In this document: positions 13,861 to 25,000 of the stretch, piece after piece
How the letters are laid out: each line of letters starts with the position of its first letter
How positions within the stretch are numbered: the stretch's first letter is position 1
NCBI GenBank assembly: GCA_025331565.1
Contig: JAFREQ010000076.1
Location: forward strand, 1,178,001-1,242,000
DNA: 64,000 nt
Source of the DNA: Holacanthus passer
Taxonomy: Eukaryota > Chordata > Actinopteri > Pomacanthidae
Direction: 5' to 3'
Notes under the pieces: generated by a model
What the model saw: the letters and a program-made list of their open reading frames with translations, nothing else
Database searches by the model: none
What the model was told of the DNA's origin: nothing
Made by a program: the position numbers and the translations under genes

Positions 13861-14959
13861 GTCATCCACACACTTGATAAAGCCGTTTAACACAGGAAAT
13901 CAAAGTGGCTGTATGTTCAAGAGATACTGTTGATGTTTTTTCAAGAGATTTCCTTGTTTTGAAAATAATACATGTTAAAAAAAAAGAGTTAAAATGTGTT
14001 AAGGTAAAATACGTGTTTATACACAAAGAAATTCACATATATTTTTATGTGCTTAGCTCTATTTTCATACTATTATTACTTATTGTTATATTGTTTATAA
14101 TTGGCAGATTATTTTTGGCTGATTTAGCTGAATTTGTTCATTGATTTTGACAATTTGCTTAATTTGCAATTAAGTTTACTTTAGACACAGTTGTGTAGTG
14201 ACTTTTCTGTGTAAATAATAAAGTAGACATTTCCTTGGTCATAAGCCTCTTTTATTTTCTTTTTCACTTACTCAGAATGTGATCTTTATTGGGAAAGTTT
14301 GGATAACAATAATAGTTTTTCCACCAAAATAGACGTTAAACCAGTGGGGTTTTACTGTTTCAAGTACTCCCTGTCAAATACAGACGTAACACTAACCATC
14401 TACCAACAGCGTCATTACATTTACCAGGTTTTTCTGTGACTGAGACATCATAACATCACCTCTTTGATAAACCACAGCCCTGCTGAATTAGGCTGAAGCC
14501 ACAAGGCAGAGTACTGTCTTTATAGAGATGAACCACAAGTCCCTGCTGACGAACACAGACCGGTATGACGGCGGTGCAATGGCTCAGACATGTATGATAG
14601 CTGTTAAGGGATGAGAGCCAACAGATCAACAGCAAAATTATGGTACTGAGCCTCTCAATCACAATGTCAGCAAGAATCATATATATGTGTGCTTTGATAA
14701 ACAGCAATAAAAAGTAACATCATTCTGACCACTTTGTACGGTATCTCCATTCCATACATACACAACATACTATATGAACGTGCAGTGTAAAACAACATAA
14801 ATACTCCATATTAAAATGTTTGAAATGAATGTTATGTAAGTTTCTGGCCTCAGCAAAAACAGAGACACTATCATACAATGAGGCAAAACATCTCAGAATG
14901 ATGGTAGTGACATATCTTAAAATTCAACAGAATTGAGATGGTGTTGCTGCATGACCCAG
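13861..14959. other. No gene seen
   Basis: AT-rich spacer with no splice-bounded ORF and no recognisable repeat. Confidence 0.45.
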
Positions 14960-15760
14960 CCTGATTGCACACATTTCTTTGAGCAGCTCACCTGAAACTT
15001 CTGTCATTGGAAAGAGTATCAGCACCACAGGGGATGAGGAGAAGAAGGACAGGCGCAACAACACTGTTGTGCTATACATGTCCAGAGTATCTGAGAAATT
15101 CTGGATAATTGTCAATAAACACCACATCCCAGTATTCTTCAAACCGAGCAACACACTCAGGCAGAAACTGGTCCACCCCAAAGACCCTACACCGAAACAC
15201 AAGAAAAGTGTGGTGTACACAGTCCAATGCAATGAGGACTGCACAGATTTATACACTAAAGAAACAAAACAACTGCTCAACATAGGAGTGCCAACTTCTC
15301 AGGCCAAGATTCAGCTGTCTACCTTCACCTCAAGGAAAAGGGACACTCTTTCAATGACAACATACATATTTTGGACAGGGAGGATAGGTGGTTTGAAAGA
15401 GGTGATCTATGTCAGAGTAGAGAAGCCATCACTCCGAGGAGGAGGCCTCAGACATCACCTGTCTCCCACTTACAATGCTGTCCTTTCATCTCTTCCCAGG
15501 AGACTGAACAACCACTTGACCTCATGTGACCAACAGTCATTCACACTTGGCGTCAGGTGACTCACAACGACTCTCAATGACTGTTGTTAAACACCCAGGA
15601 GCACCCGCATTCTAAATAGTATTGGTTAAGAACTCCACAGAGGTATAAGTACCTGGGTCTCCGTGCCAGTCAGTCAGAACTGAAGAAACTTCTCGGATTA
15701 GAAGTGAAATGTCTTCAAGAACCCACAACCAAGTCCAGTTTTTCAAGTACAACAAATAAC
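14960..15760 (+). mobile_element. Penelope-like retroelement, 3' fragment
   Basis: An open frame from 14,979 to 15,560 (193 codons) matches the C-terminal part of Penelope-like element polyproteins. It has FKPSNTLRQKLVHPKD, then VVYTVQCNEDCTDLYTKETK where the GIY-YIG endonuclease begins, then EVIYVRVEKPSLRGGGLRHH and LSPTYNAVLSSLPRRLN. The middle of the endonuclease (TSQAKIQLSTFTSRKRDTL) is out of register with relatives, which suggests small frameshifts. The reverse transcriptase part is absent, so this is a 5'-truncated copy. The 3' non-coding part includes AGTACCTGGGTCTCCGTG and a run ending CAACCAAGTCCAG near 15,738. That 3' part recurs at 21,908-22,020. Confidence 0.85.
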
Positions 15761-16177
15761 CCCGTTACACTTTGGTTGTTTGTGTCAATAATGTTATTAA
15801 TGACTGTGAAGTGAAAGTTTGAACTCTTTGCAGACCATGTGGATAATCTCATTGAACCACATCTGCACGGTAAAGGAAAAGGCTTACTTCCCCTTAAAAA
15901 TCTCTGCTGCTCACTTTCTTGCTGTGTTAGAATGACACAGGACTGTGAATGGTGCATATTGGCTAGAGTCAGAGCTGCAGGTCATGTGACATGTTCTTGC
16001 CCAACAAAACTTTTCCCACCTTCATAACCATTACAAAAGAAACAGCTGTTAAACAATGAAAAATACAGAATTACTCTCACAATTTCAACCACCAGGTCCA
16101 AAATAAACTCAAGTCCCTGAGAGATGTATCAGTCTAGTATTTTTGTACAACTCATGTCAGCAGGCAGTCAGTGGTAC
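15761..16177. other. No gene seen
   Basis: Spacer between the Penelope relic and the next repeat. Only short ORFs are present. Confidence 0.45.
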
Positions 16178-16250
16178 TATGCTCTACATTACATTTATTT
16201 GGCAGACACTTTTTTTTGTCCATAACAACTTATAATGAGTGCATTCAAAA
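16178..16250 (+). repeat. Short dispersed-repeat tail
   Basis: ACATTTATTTGGCAGACAC, a T-tract, GTCCATAACAACTTATAAT and GAGTGCATTCAAA follow a pattern (ACATTTATTTAGCAGACGC ... CAAAGCGACTTACAA) that is very common in fish genomes as the end of retroposons. A weaker piece of the same kind lies near 32,451-32,500. Confidence 0.6.
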
Positions 16251-16814
16251 TCAAAAGGAACAAGAGCTAGGCCTGGAGGTGAGGGGGCAGACAAGGTCCT
16301 GAGAGGAGGGCCCAGTCGAAAGATGAGTAGTGGTGGTAGTTTCAGGGGGAAAGAGAGAGAACAGAGGAGGAGGGTAGTGGGGAGGAGAAGGCAGAGGTTA
16401 CAACGGGTGGAGACAGTGTAGCAGGGGTGGGCTGTGACTGGACAGAGGAGAGGGGGATAGAATTAGACAAGACAAGTAGTGATCGGACACATGAAAGTGA
16501 AACGGGTGAAGACAAAGCCCAGATGGTTTGTGAGTGGGGAGTGAAAGGGGTGAAAAAAATATCAAAAGAAGAAGGAGGGGGAAGACAAAAAATGTAAACT
16601 TCTCTGATTGGATGCTGACATGTGAAGTGTGAGTGCAGAGCCATTGTCAGGCAAGTGTGAGAGATGTGTGTCTAACTCCTCAAGGAACAGACCAAGAGGA
16701 CCCGGTGGACAGTAGATAACAACAGGATAGGTGACACTGACAACATGACTTTCCAAGGACGAAGCAGAAGACTGTGATAATAGGAAGAAAAAGTATTTCT
16801 GTTGGCGCTATTTC
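16251..16814. other. Purine-rich segment, no gene
   Basis: The + strand is strongly G/A-rich from about 16,260 to 16,590, giving low-complexity ORFs on both strands. I see no protein family here. Confidence 0.5.
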
Positions 16815-17110
16815 TCAATAGGACCCAGGAGCGAGAGACCAATGAGGGTTAAGGGGAAAAAGGGATTTATTAAACAAAATTTCCAGGATACATACAAAAG
16901 ACAGGTCTTTCTTCAGTGGACAGAGGCTGGGTGGTGGGTGCTGAGGCAGGATGGCAGGAGACATGCGGGTGGGGCAGGTAGGGATGAGCACAGGGGAGAC
17001 AAAGCCAATGAAATGCTGAAGACACAGGAAACACTCAAAACACTTGAAAAGCTTGAAACACTGGAAGCTCTGGAGTCTCTGGAACACAGGAGCAAGGGAA
17101 CAAGGGAAAT
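16815..17110 (+). repeat. Dispersed repeat, copy A
   Basis: The segment starts with GGACCCAGGAGCGAGAGACC and GGGATTTATTAAACAAAA, followed by a G-rich AGGCAGG/GGGCAGG region. It then carries a short internal periodicity (AAACACTT, GAAACACTGGAAGC, GGAGTCTCTGGAAC). The layout of a GACCCA(A/G)G start, a TTTATT and repeated GGCAG motifs is shared with 62,040-62,530 and is familiar from many fish genomes. I cannot assign it to a named family. Confidence 0.5.
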
Positions 17111-17979
17111 ATCAGCAGACCAGTGCCACCACCTCACTCTCCAGCTCTGGAAGCGAAAGGTGAGTATACATCTCCATCTCCACCGATTTAGCATTGCTCC
17201 TTTAACGTGGATCGTCTACAACATGCAAACAGCCTAACATTCAACTGAAGATGCTTCTGCAGGATCACTGAGCCAAAACTAAAAACTTTAGATTCAAATA
17301 TCTTTTGGTGAAAGTAAGACAAGAACATTTCGTTTCTTTTTCTTTCTGCAGTGAGAACAGTCACCTGGGAGGACACTGTTAATGACCTGAACTATGAACA
17401 CCCAGCAATCAAGCCTACAGTGCACTGAGGTCTTTATACAGTATAAAGTGAAGTATCAATTTAAGTAAACTGTGCATTATTAATAGTTAAATTGTTCACT
17501 CAGTAATACTGTCACTTGCATTTATTATTTACTTAAGTTAGGATTGACCCATTCATGTTTAAAGTCCATACAGTTACTACCTTGTGACTGTGGCAGGAGG
17601 GCCACCAGGGGGAGCCAGTCACATTTGTGAGGAGCCCCTATCGCCCCAATGATACAACCATAGACTGTATAAAACATTAACGTTATATGTCAACATTTCA
17701 GCCTCCAGCCGATCAGTATCATTCAGTTTCTGGAGTATAACAAACTTAAAATTTCTGTTTTAGCAATAATATAAATATAAATAACATTTGAGTTCGTGGA
17801 CCGTCAAATTTTATGTTACTGTTTAGCTTCGATAACCAACTCCAGCTTAACCAATAACAACATCTGGGTTTAACCTTATTTCTGGAAACATTCAGAAATG
17901 AGACATAAGTATTTTGAAGTTACAAAAACTTTATTGTATTTGCACACAGTTCAGCTTAAGATTAGCATCATTAGCTTAG
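17111..17979. other. No gene seen
   Basis: Mostly unique-looking AT-rich sequence. A CATAGACTGTATAAAAC piece near 17,660 resembles a short dispersed fish repeat. Confidence 0.4.
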
Positions 17980-18235
17980 CTCAACCTCCACCGTCTCCCC
18001 CCCGGAGAAACTCATCCTGGACACCCGAGAGAAACACAGTCAACACGGCTGCACAATCAAACTCCAGCCAACAAGCAGCTCCACGAACACCAGGACAAAC
18101 GCACTGAGAAAACAGACAGACAGACAGACGTCCCGGACAAAGACAACACACAGCCAGCGACAGCTAGCTGGAGCCTGATGCTAATTCATTAGCTGGCTGT
18201 TGGTAAACGAAAAAAACGGGAGCGCCGACTTTTTG
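17980..18235 (-). promoter_or_regulatory. CpG-richer patch, possible minus-strand first exon
   Basis: CpG dinucleotides cluster here against a CpG-poor background, with about 14 in 250 bases. On the minus strand an ATG at 18,015-18,013 opens a 14-codon frame, MSFSGGETVE followed by VELS and a stop. A GT after the first ten codons could serve as a donor. No downstream minus-strand exon of a recognisable gene was found in the left 18 kb, so the call rests on base composition and position alone. Confidence 0.25.
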
Positions 18236-18599
18236 GACAGTCTGTTAGTACAATTATCAGCACAGCAATCCGTGTTATTTATACAGTACTTACATGAAAA
18301 AAATATCTGACAATCAAATACGCCACAAACACAGCCGAAGTTCAGTGACTGAATGAGCTCCGTGTTTGAAGCAGTCAGCAGGCAGCTGTCAATCAAAGAC
18401 GTCGCTCTTTATTATGTATAATTTCAGATTTTAAACGAGTGCGTTATAAAAAAATAAAAAATTCAACTCCCGTACAGTTGTCATGAAGTGGAAAATCAGC
18501 TAAAGAGACAAGAGCCATTTTTTGTACAAGGCTGTGAACATGTTTTCTTCTGCCTTAAAGTTGAACAATTTAACATGTCAAACGTAATTGACTCCCTTG

Positions 18600-18815
18600 T
18601 GGCGCCTGCCCCTAGTGTTCATTAGAGGAGCTGCAGCGTTTGGCACTTCCGTGTTGGCTTCATTTTTTAGCGCCGTATGTTGCCGCTTGTTACGACATGC
18701 TAGACTTATTCCGCTAAATGTTTTCTGCTGTCTCTAAGACTTCATAGTGAGGGCTTCATTAAACCTTCCAGCTCTTCACAAGTATCCACAAAGAATAACA
18801 TTTTAAGAACCCCAG
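18600..18815 (+). promoter_or_regulatory. abcc12: Possible abcc12 promoter and 5' UTR exon
   Basis: The first abcc12 coding exon is preceded by a good acceptor (CTTTCTACAG), so an upstream non-coding exon is expected. A candidate ends at 18,815 with AACCCCAG before GTAAAAG. About 165 bases upstream is a CACTTCCG sequence (18,644-18,651), the ETS/NRF-2 type of site often found at TATA-less starts, within a locally CpG-richer stretch. No transcript evidence is available, and other upstream exons are possible. Confidence 0.3.
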
Positions 18816-21800
18816 GTAAAAGAAACATTACTTATTCAAGAAGAGAATAACAATTAATGTTTTTCATTACTTGCTACGTTAGATTGTTTTTGTACCTAGC
18901 TAGCTAACTGTTAACGTTAGCTAACAGAAAGCTTATTTAATATTTACAAAAACTGTTTCACTTCATGTAGTCCAGACTGTTTGTCTGTGTTTATTGTACT
19001 TTTTTTGTTTGTAGAATAATATACACTCTGCAAGCTAATAATAATGCTACCAGGACATAATACACTAGGCAAGGACAAGTCAACACAAGTCATAGCTGTA
19101 CGCATACATTAATGTGTGTGTGTTTGTCTGTTTGTCTGTCGATTTGAATCATTGAATCATCTTTTTGCATAGAGTGATGAAGTTAAGAAATGTGTGTGAG
19201 CACCAACATGTAAGAACAGGTTGTTGCTGTGCACAGTGTTACTAAGATCAAATATTTAATCTAGTCATTACAAAATCAGGAGCTCTGAATGAGTTTTACA
19301 GGATTTGATGTGTGTTGTGAGACATTTAGGCCACTAGAGGGCAGCACAGGCTAATAGTTTGTGTTAATGTTACGCAAACTTTAATTCATTATCTTACCAT
19401 TACATTTAATGACACATGGATAGACACAATTTAAGTATTGTTCACTAGTACACAAAATAAGCAACCTAGCTAGCAACAAAACTACCTTCAAAAACCTGCC
19501 TTAATCTGCAGGTCTTGAATAACTGTGGAGCTGAAATGATAATCCTCTATAATAATAAACTGATTATATTTGGATTTGGGACTATTGGTTGGATAAAATG
19601 AGATATTTAACACATTTAAGTTGTTTTGCACTCTCAGAACTTCTGATGGGCATTTTTTATTTGCTGACATTCTGTAATCCAATAATTAACTGATTAATCA
19701 AGATATTGATGTGTAGATTAAATGATAATGAAAATAATTGTCAACTCTGAATAACTCGCTTCCATCACAGTGTACACCCATAAAAGCAGTGTTCTGTACC
19801 ACCACTGAGCCACCAATTTTCACTGTATGAGTTACTGAGCACAAAATGATTAGTTATTTTAGCACAACACAGTTCAGACAAAACCTGAGAGAACCTTTTT
19901 CTAACAATACAAATACTTTTACTTTCATTTCATGTACAGTTAATCTATAATAGTTAATATTTAATTAAATTTGCTTTCAATTATGTTATAGCTGACTGCC
20001 CTTGAAGTGAACCCATGCAGTTTGATATTGTTCTTCCATAAAGTTGGGTTACTTACTGAGATACAGCTTTTAAAAAGTTGATGCAGGGCTGGAAATATCT
20101 TGACTTTTGTCCCTAATATGGAGTGAGCTCCACAAACGCTTCCCATTGTTCTTTACACCCTAATACCGAGTAACCACCCACATCTTTCTAACTTCATGCC
20201 CCCTGTTTGTGAAGCAGGCTTTCCATTAACAATCCGTAGTCCCCAAGCCCAAGTGAAGTCTCATGAGTGATTTTCTTAGATTTGATGAAGCTCCTTCAGG
20301 GCCACAGATCTTCATAGAATGTGTAGTAGGCTACTCCATGATTAGGACATGTAACTTTGGTAAACTTCCTCTTTAATCACACCACAGCAGCCGCTTAGTC
20401 ATGGTGGCAAACCATGGAAACAAATGGTGGTCCGAGGGGTTTGTTCAGACCAGGAAGCACATGACAGACAGGCATTGACATGTTAATATTACTGTTCTTG
20501 ATCACCTGATTGCCTTTGTCATCAGTGACCTGTCTGCACAGCTGTTCTTGACTAATACAACAGCTCCTCAGTATATACAGCAAAGGTCAGTTTCCCACTT
20601 ACCAGGTTATCTATGACTTGCCGTGGTCACTGATAGCTCCACACACTTAAGGCGGCACTGTTCAGCACAGACTCTTTTTTTAAAGACATATATCTACACA
20701 GAAAACACACCGCTGGACCAGCAGTTTTTTGGAATACTTGCGTATTGTCCTCCACATCTCAAGTTAAGAGACTCCGCATTTAAGACTGACTTTAAAACTG
20801 CTCAAAATCCAGTTTTGACGCGATGAAGGTTTATCTTATCTTATCTCTTATCTTATGCATTCTTCTTTTGACATAAAAAACACGCACCGTCATTGATTAT
20901 AAAGTTAAAAATATAAGTAGGAAAGTCTCAATTAGTTCATATTCATTTCAGATAAGGTGAGAGGCATCCCAAAATGTCAGCCTAAATTTGGTTTAAACAA
21001 AATTTGCCCCCACCCCTTTTTATTGTCCTCCAAGGAGGGAGTAGGGACATTTACCTCTGAACAGACCAACCTTTGATCTCTATAAATACGCTCTGTGTAA
21101 CGCAGAGTAAAATGTTGCTCCGGACTCAGGTTTAGATTCATATTAACAAGTTTCAACAAGGTGCAGTGCGTCTTCATTGTCCTCCACACAGAGGTATTGC
21201 TTCATTTTGCTACTTTACAGAGTTTCACTCAATTTGGTTTAAACTGGTTTTGATCAGTTTTGGTTGTTTAGTTTGTCATTGGAGTCTTTTTTATGTATTT
21301 AAGTTCACTTATATCCACTTAGGTTTTGGTTGTGTCCCTTTATTTAGGATTTAGTAGCTGATGTAGTTCTGTTTAATTTGGTTTTATTCAGGTTTGCTTA
21401 AATATATTTTTATTGTTACAACTTCAGTAATGTTAAAAAAAAACTTTTATGAACTTTTAGAATTTTATAAAACTTTTATGAGCTCAGTTCTGTAACTTTC
21501 ACATTACCCCTTTACAGCCGTGGTTATATTTTTGTTGTTATATGTTTCAAATGTGATGCTGGACTTCATTTTTTTGTCTGAATAATCAATGTTTTGAGCT
21601 GACTTTGAGCTGAGATATGAGGTTACAAGACATCGAAAAATTGAGCTTCAAGTGATTATCGCTGTTGATATGAGTTTAGACTCTCACCTTAGTATGTGTG
21701 ACAAAATGGCTGTGTCATTGTCCCCCTGTATCTCCCTGCTGGTTGTACTGTCTGAGGTTTTGTGTGTTTGAGGGAAAAATACCCAATCTTTCGATTATCG

Positions 21801-21907
21801 ATTATTGTTACATCTATCCTTGTGATACATTATGACACATATAGATGTTGCAACTGATCAGAATTACTCCATCCACTTTGCTGGAAATTATTAATTGGTT
21901 AATGACC
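18816..21907 (+). other. Likely first intron or upstream region of abcc12
   Basis: AT-rich sequence without a recognisable exon. A short TTATCTTATCTTATCTCTTA run lies at about 20,831-20,855, like the tail of fish LINEs in reverse. If the 18.6-18.8 kb exon is real, this is intron. Confidence 0.4.
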
Positions 21908-22020
21908 CCACTGAGGATAAGTACCTGGGTTTACATGCCAGTAAGTCTGAACTGAAGAAGCTTCCTGGATGAGAAGCAAAACGTCTTCAAGAATCTACAA
22001 CCAAGTCCAGTTGCTCTTGA
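21908..22020 (+). mobile_element. Penelope-like element, solo 3' end
   Basis: About 110 bases match the non-coding 3' end of the element at 14,960-15,760. Shared blocks are AAGTACCTGGGT, TGCCAGTAAGTCTGAACTG, AAGCTTCCTGGATGAGAAGC and CAACCAAGTCCAGTT. No coding part remains. The fragment stops about 50 bases before the acceptor of the first abcc12 coding exon. Confidence 0.8.
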
Positions 22021-22077
22021 TTCAACCCTTACGCTGATAAAGTTCTGACTTTGTATGCTTGCTTTCTACAGGACACA

Positions 22078-25000
22078 ATGAAGACCGATTATTCTTTGGA
22101 AAAGAATGATCCACAAGATGTCACTTTTGTAAGTACAGAACAAACAGCAGCTTCCACCAGAAGTCTCCTGACCTCATCACATGTTGCTTTCACTGCCCAA
22201 CATCTTTTCCTCTGCTATTGTTTCTGCTACATCCTGTCTTTTTGTTGTGGATGTGTTTGATCCACTTTTCTCTCCACTCTGTAGCTGGAATATTGAAATA
22301 ACACACTCTCTCTCCCTATGCTCTCTGTTTCTTACTTTGTTCAACTCTGCCTTTCCGTCTGATTCTTTCACTCCGTCTCTTTTATGACTCTGAAGGACGG
22401 GGGTTTCCGATGGAGAAGTGGATCTTTGTCCAATGAAGAACATATTGATGTGGACAACAGGAAAAACGGCAGCCGTTCCACGTTCAGAAAATACCAGCCG
22501 AGCCTTCAGATGCTCAAACCCTTCCGCTTGTCCTCATCACAGTCAGTGTCATGACATACTCTGTTTTGATGCACTTAAATATCATTTAATTAATAATTTT
22601 AAGGTAACATGTTTACAGACAACTACTATAATTGGCTAATGGTTGCAACATATTTTTCCTATTGCAGAGTTTATATTGAGTGATGTTTCCATGTCTAGGT
22701 CCCACCCTGTGGACAATGCAGGTTTCCTGTCCTTTTCAACCTTTGCCTGGATGACCCCCATGATGTGGGCGTTGTTCAGGAATAAGCTGGACACGAGCTC
22801 TCTCAACCTGTCTCCTTTTGATCAAGCTGATGCCAGTGGAGAAAGGTCTGACAATTTTCTTGCTAATTCATGGGGGCACTGCATTTCTGTCATTTGACAG
22901 TACAGTCCATTTGACATATAAGAGGCCTAATTGCTGAATTGTGGAAATGGAATCATAAAACCACTAGGAAACTCTGAAGAACAGGGGATGTGTGTACTGC
23001 ATTTCATGGAAGTTTTTACTGTTTTACTTTAGTAATGTATTAACAAGGCTGACAGTGTTGACTCTGATTGCATGTGTTGTGCAGACTCCACAGACTCTGG
23101 GAGGAAGAAGTAGCGAAGGTGGGCCTGGAGAAGGCCTCTTTGGTTCGAGTCGTGCTTCGCTTTCAAAGAACCAGGCTGATTTTATCTGTCTTAGTCGGTG
23201 TCCTTGCAATGGTTGCAGTATTTCTGGGCCCGGTAATTTTATCTGAATTTTAATATCAACAGCATCTGCATAGCATATAACAATGTCAACATTAATAACA
23301 TTATTAGATTGTTAATATTGATGCATTAATATTTAAATACCATTTTACTGCTGTAGCTGGTCAAGATGGATTTTTAAAGTAGCTGCATTATACTGCATAC
23401 AGTTTGGTAGTTTAGTCAATAGGTTCCCGATCTTAAATCTTTAAAAATGCGTTGTATTTTAAGAACTGACCAAATGTTTTTGGGGTAAAATTTTAACTGA
23501 AAAGTGACGAGTAACTACAGCTCTCACAAAATGTAGCTGAGTATAAAGTTTCTACTGAAGCATAGTAAGTGAAATTTGAGATTAACATCAAAATCAAGTA
23601 AAGTACAAGCACCTCGAAATTGTTCTTAAAACACTAAAGTAGTCAATGTACAACACCTTACAATACTGTTAAAAAATACAAATTGCTCACTGTGTAGGGA
23701 TCAGTGCAGAGGTGAACTGATGGTAGTTTAGGCTGAGTGCTGGAATTTTTTTCAGATTGATTGAATTTCTTTTCAATTTGCTAAGAACATAAGCTAAGAA
23801 CACAGGAGATACAAGCTTCTTAATGGTGGATACAGGGTAATAATTCAGCAGGAAGGACAAGTAATTGTTCATATTTTTTGAAAAAAAATTGCCTTTTGTC
23901 AGATTTCAAACTACTTATTCCCAAGCACTTTATTTATATTTCATAAATGGTGAGTTTACAGTTTTTTGACAGCAAGCCAGGAAATGCCACTTCAGACAGA
24001 TTTTGTGACTGATGACCTTTGCAAAGGACAGAGAAAAACTTTATGTGATTCACAAACCACTGTAGTTGGTGGTCACCTCCCAGAAAAGATAAAGGCAGTG
24101 TGTATGCATGCATGCTTTTATTAATGTAGGAAGAACATAAATGCTGTTAATGTTTAATGCTCTTCTCAAGTGTTATCAACTGTCCTTGCAGGCTGTTCTG
24201 GTCTATGAGATCCTAAACTATGCTGATCAACCAGAGAAGTTCACGGTGTCCCATGGTGTTGGTCTGGCCTTCGGTTTGTTCAGCACAGAGTTCGGCAAAG
24301 CCTTCCTAATATCTTTGCTGTGGGCGTTGAACCTGCGCACTGCAGTAAGACTAAAGGGCGCCTTTTCTTTAGTGGCCTTCGAGAAAGTAATCTCTCTGCG
24401 GACACACAGCAGCGTTTCAATGGGAGAGGTAAGCACTGGGTTACATGCATAAGGCTCAATGCATTTCTGCATTTCTCTAGGAAAGTTTTACTAAGCACTC
24501 TAGTAAGTCTTGAATTTGGAAGTTTCTATATACCAGAATCATTTCACCCATCACTTCTACTCTCTTTTTTTCTCGTGGTGGGCAGTAGAACATAGTGTAA
24601 ATAATATATATTTTTCATAGACCCCTAATATAGCACATCATCATCCAGCACAATGGTCCTTTGTATAAATTTATGCCCCACCAGAATTTTCTAAATTTTT
24701 GGAGTTCAACTTGTAAACTGGTGTCAGTCAGATGCAAAGCTGAGACAAAAATGGGAATGATGTGGTTATTCTTAATGTGGCAGTTTTCTCTCTGTATCTG
24801 TATCAAAGTGTGTTAAATGACTGGAGTATGTAGCACCAACTATACCATGGTCATGTTATGGTCATGTTGGTCATTTAAACACAGACCAGAATCAGAATCA
24901 GTTTTTTGCCAAGTAGGTTTTCACATAACAGTAAACATATAAGTACAGAAAAAAATAAAAATAAATAAAAAGCAAGTAGTCTGAAACATAAATAGAGAAT

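Noticed and set aside
14924..15283. 119-codon minus-strand ORF
   Set aside because: It is the antisense shadow of the Penelope-like frame.
16342..17237. Several overlapping ORFs on both strands
   Set aside because: They come from purine-rich low complexity and the dispersed repeat, not from protein-like sequence.
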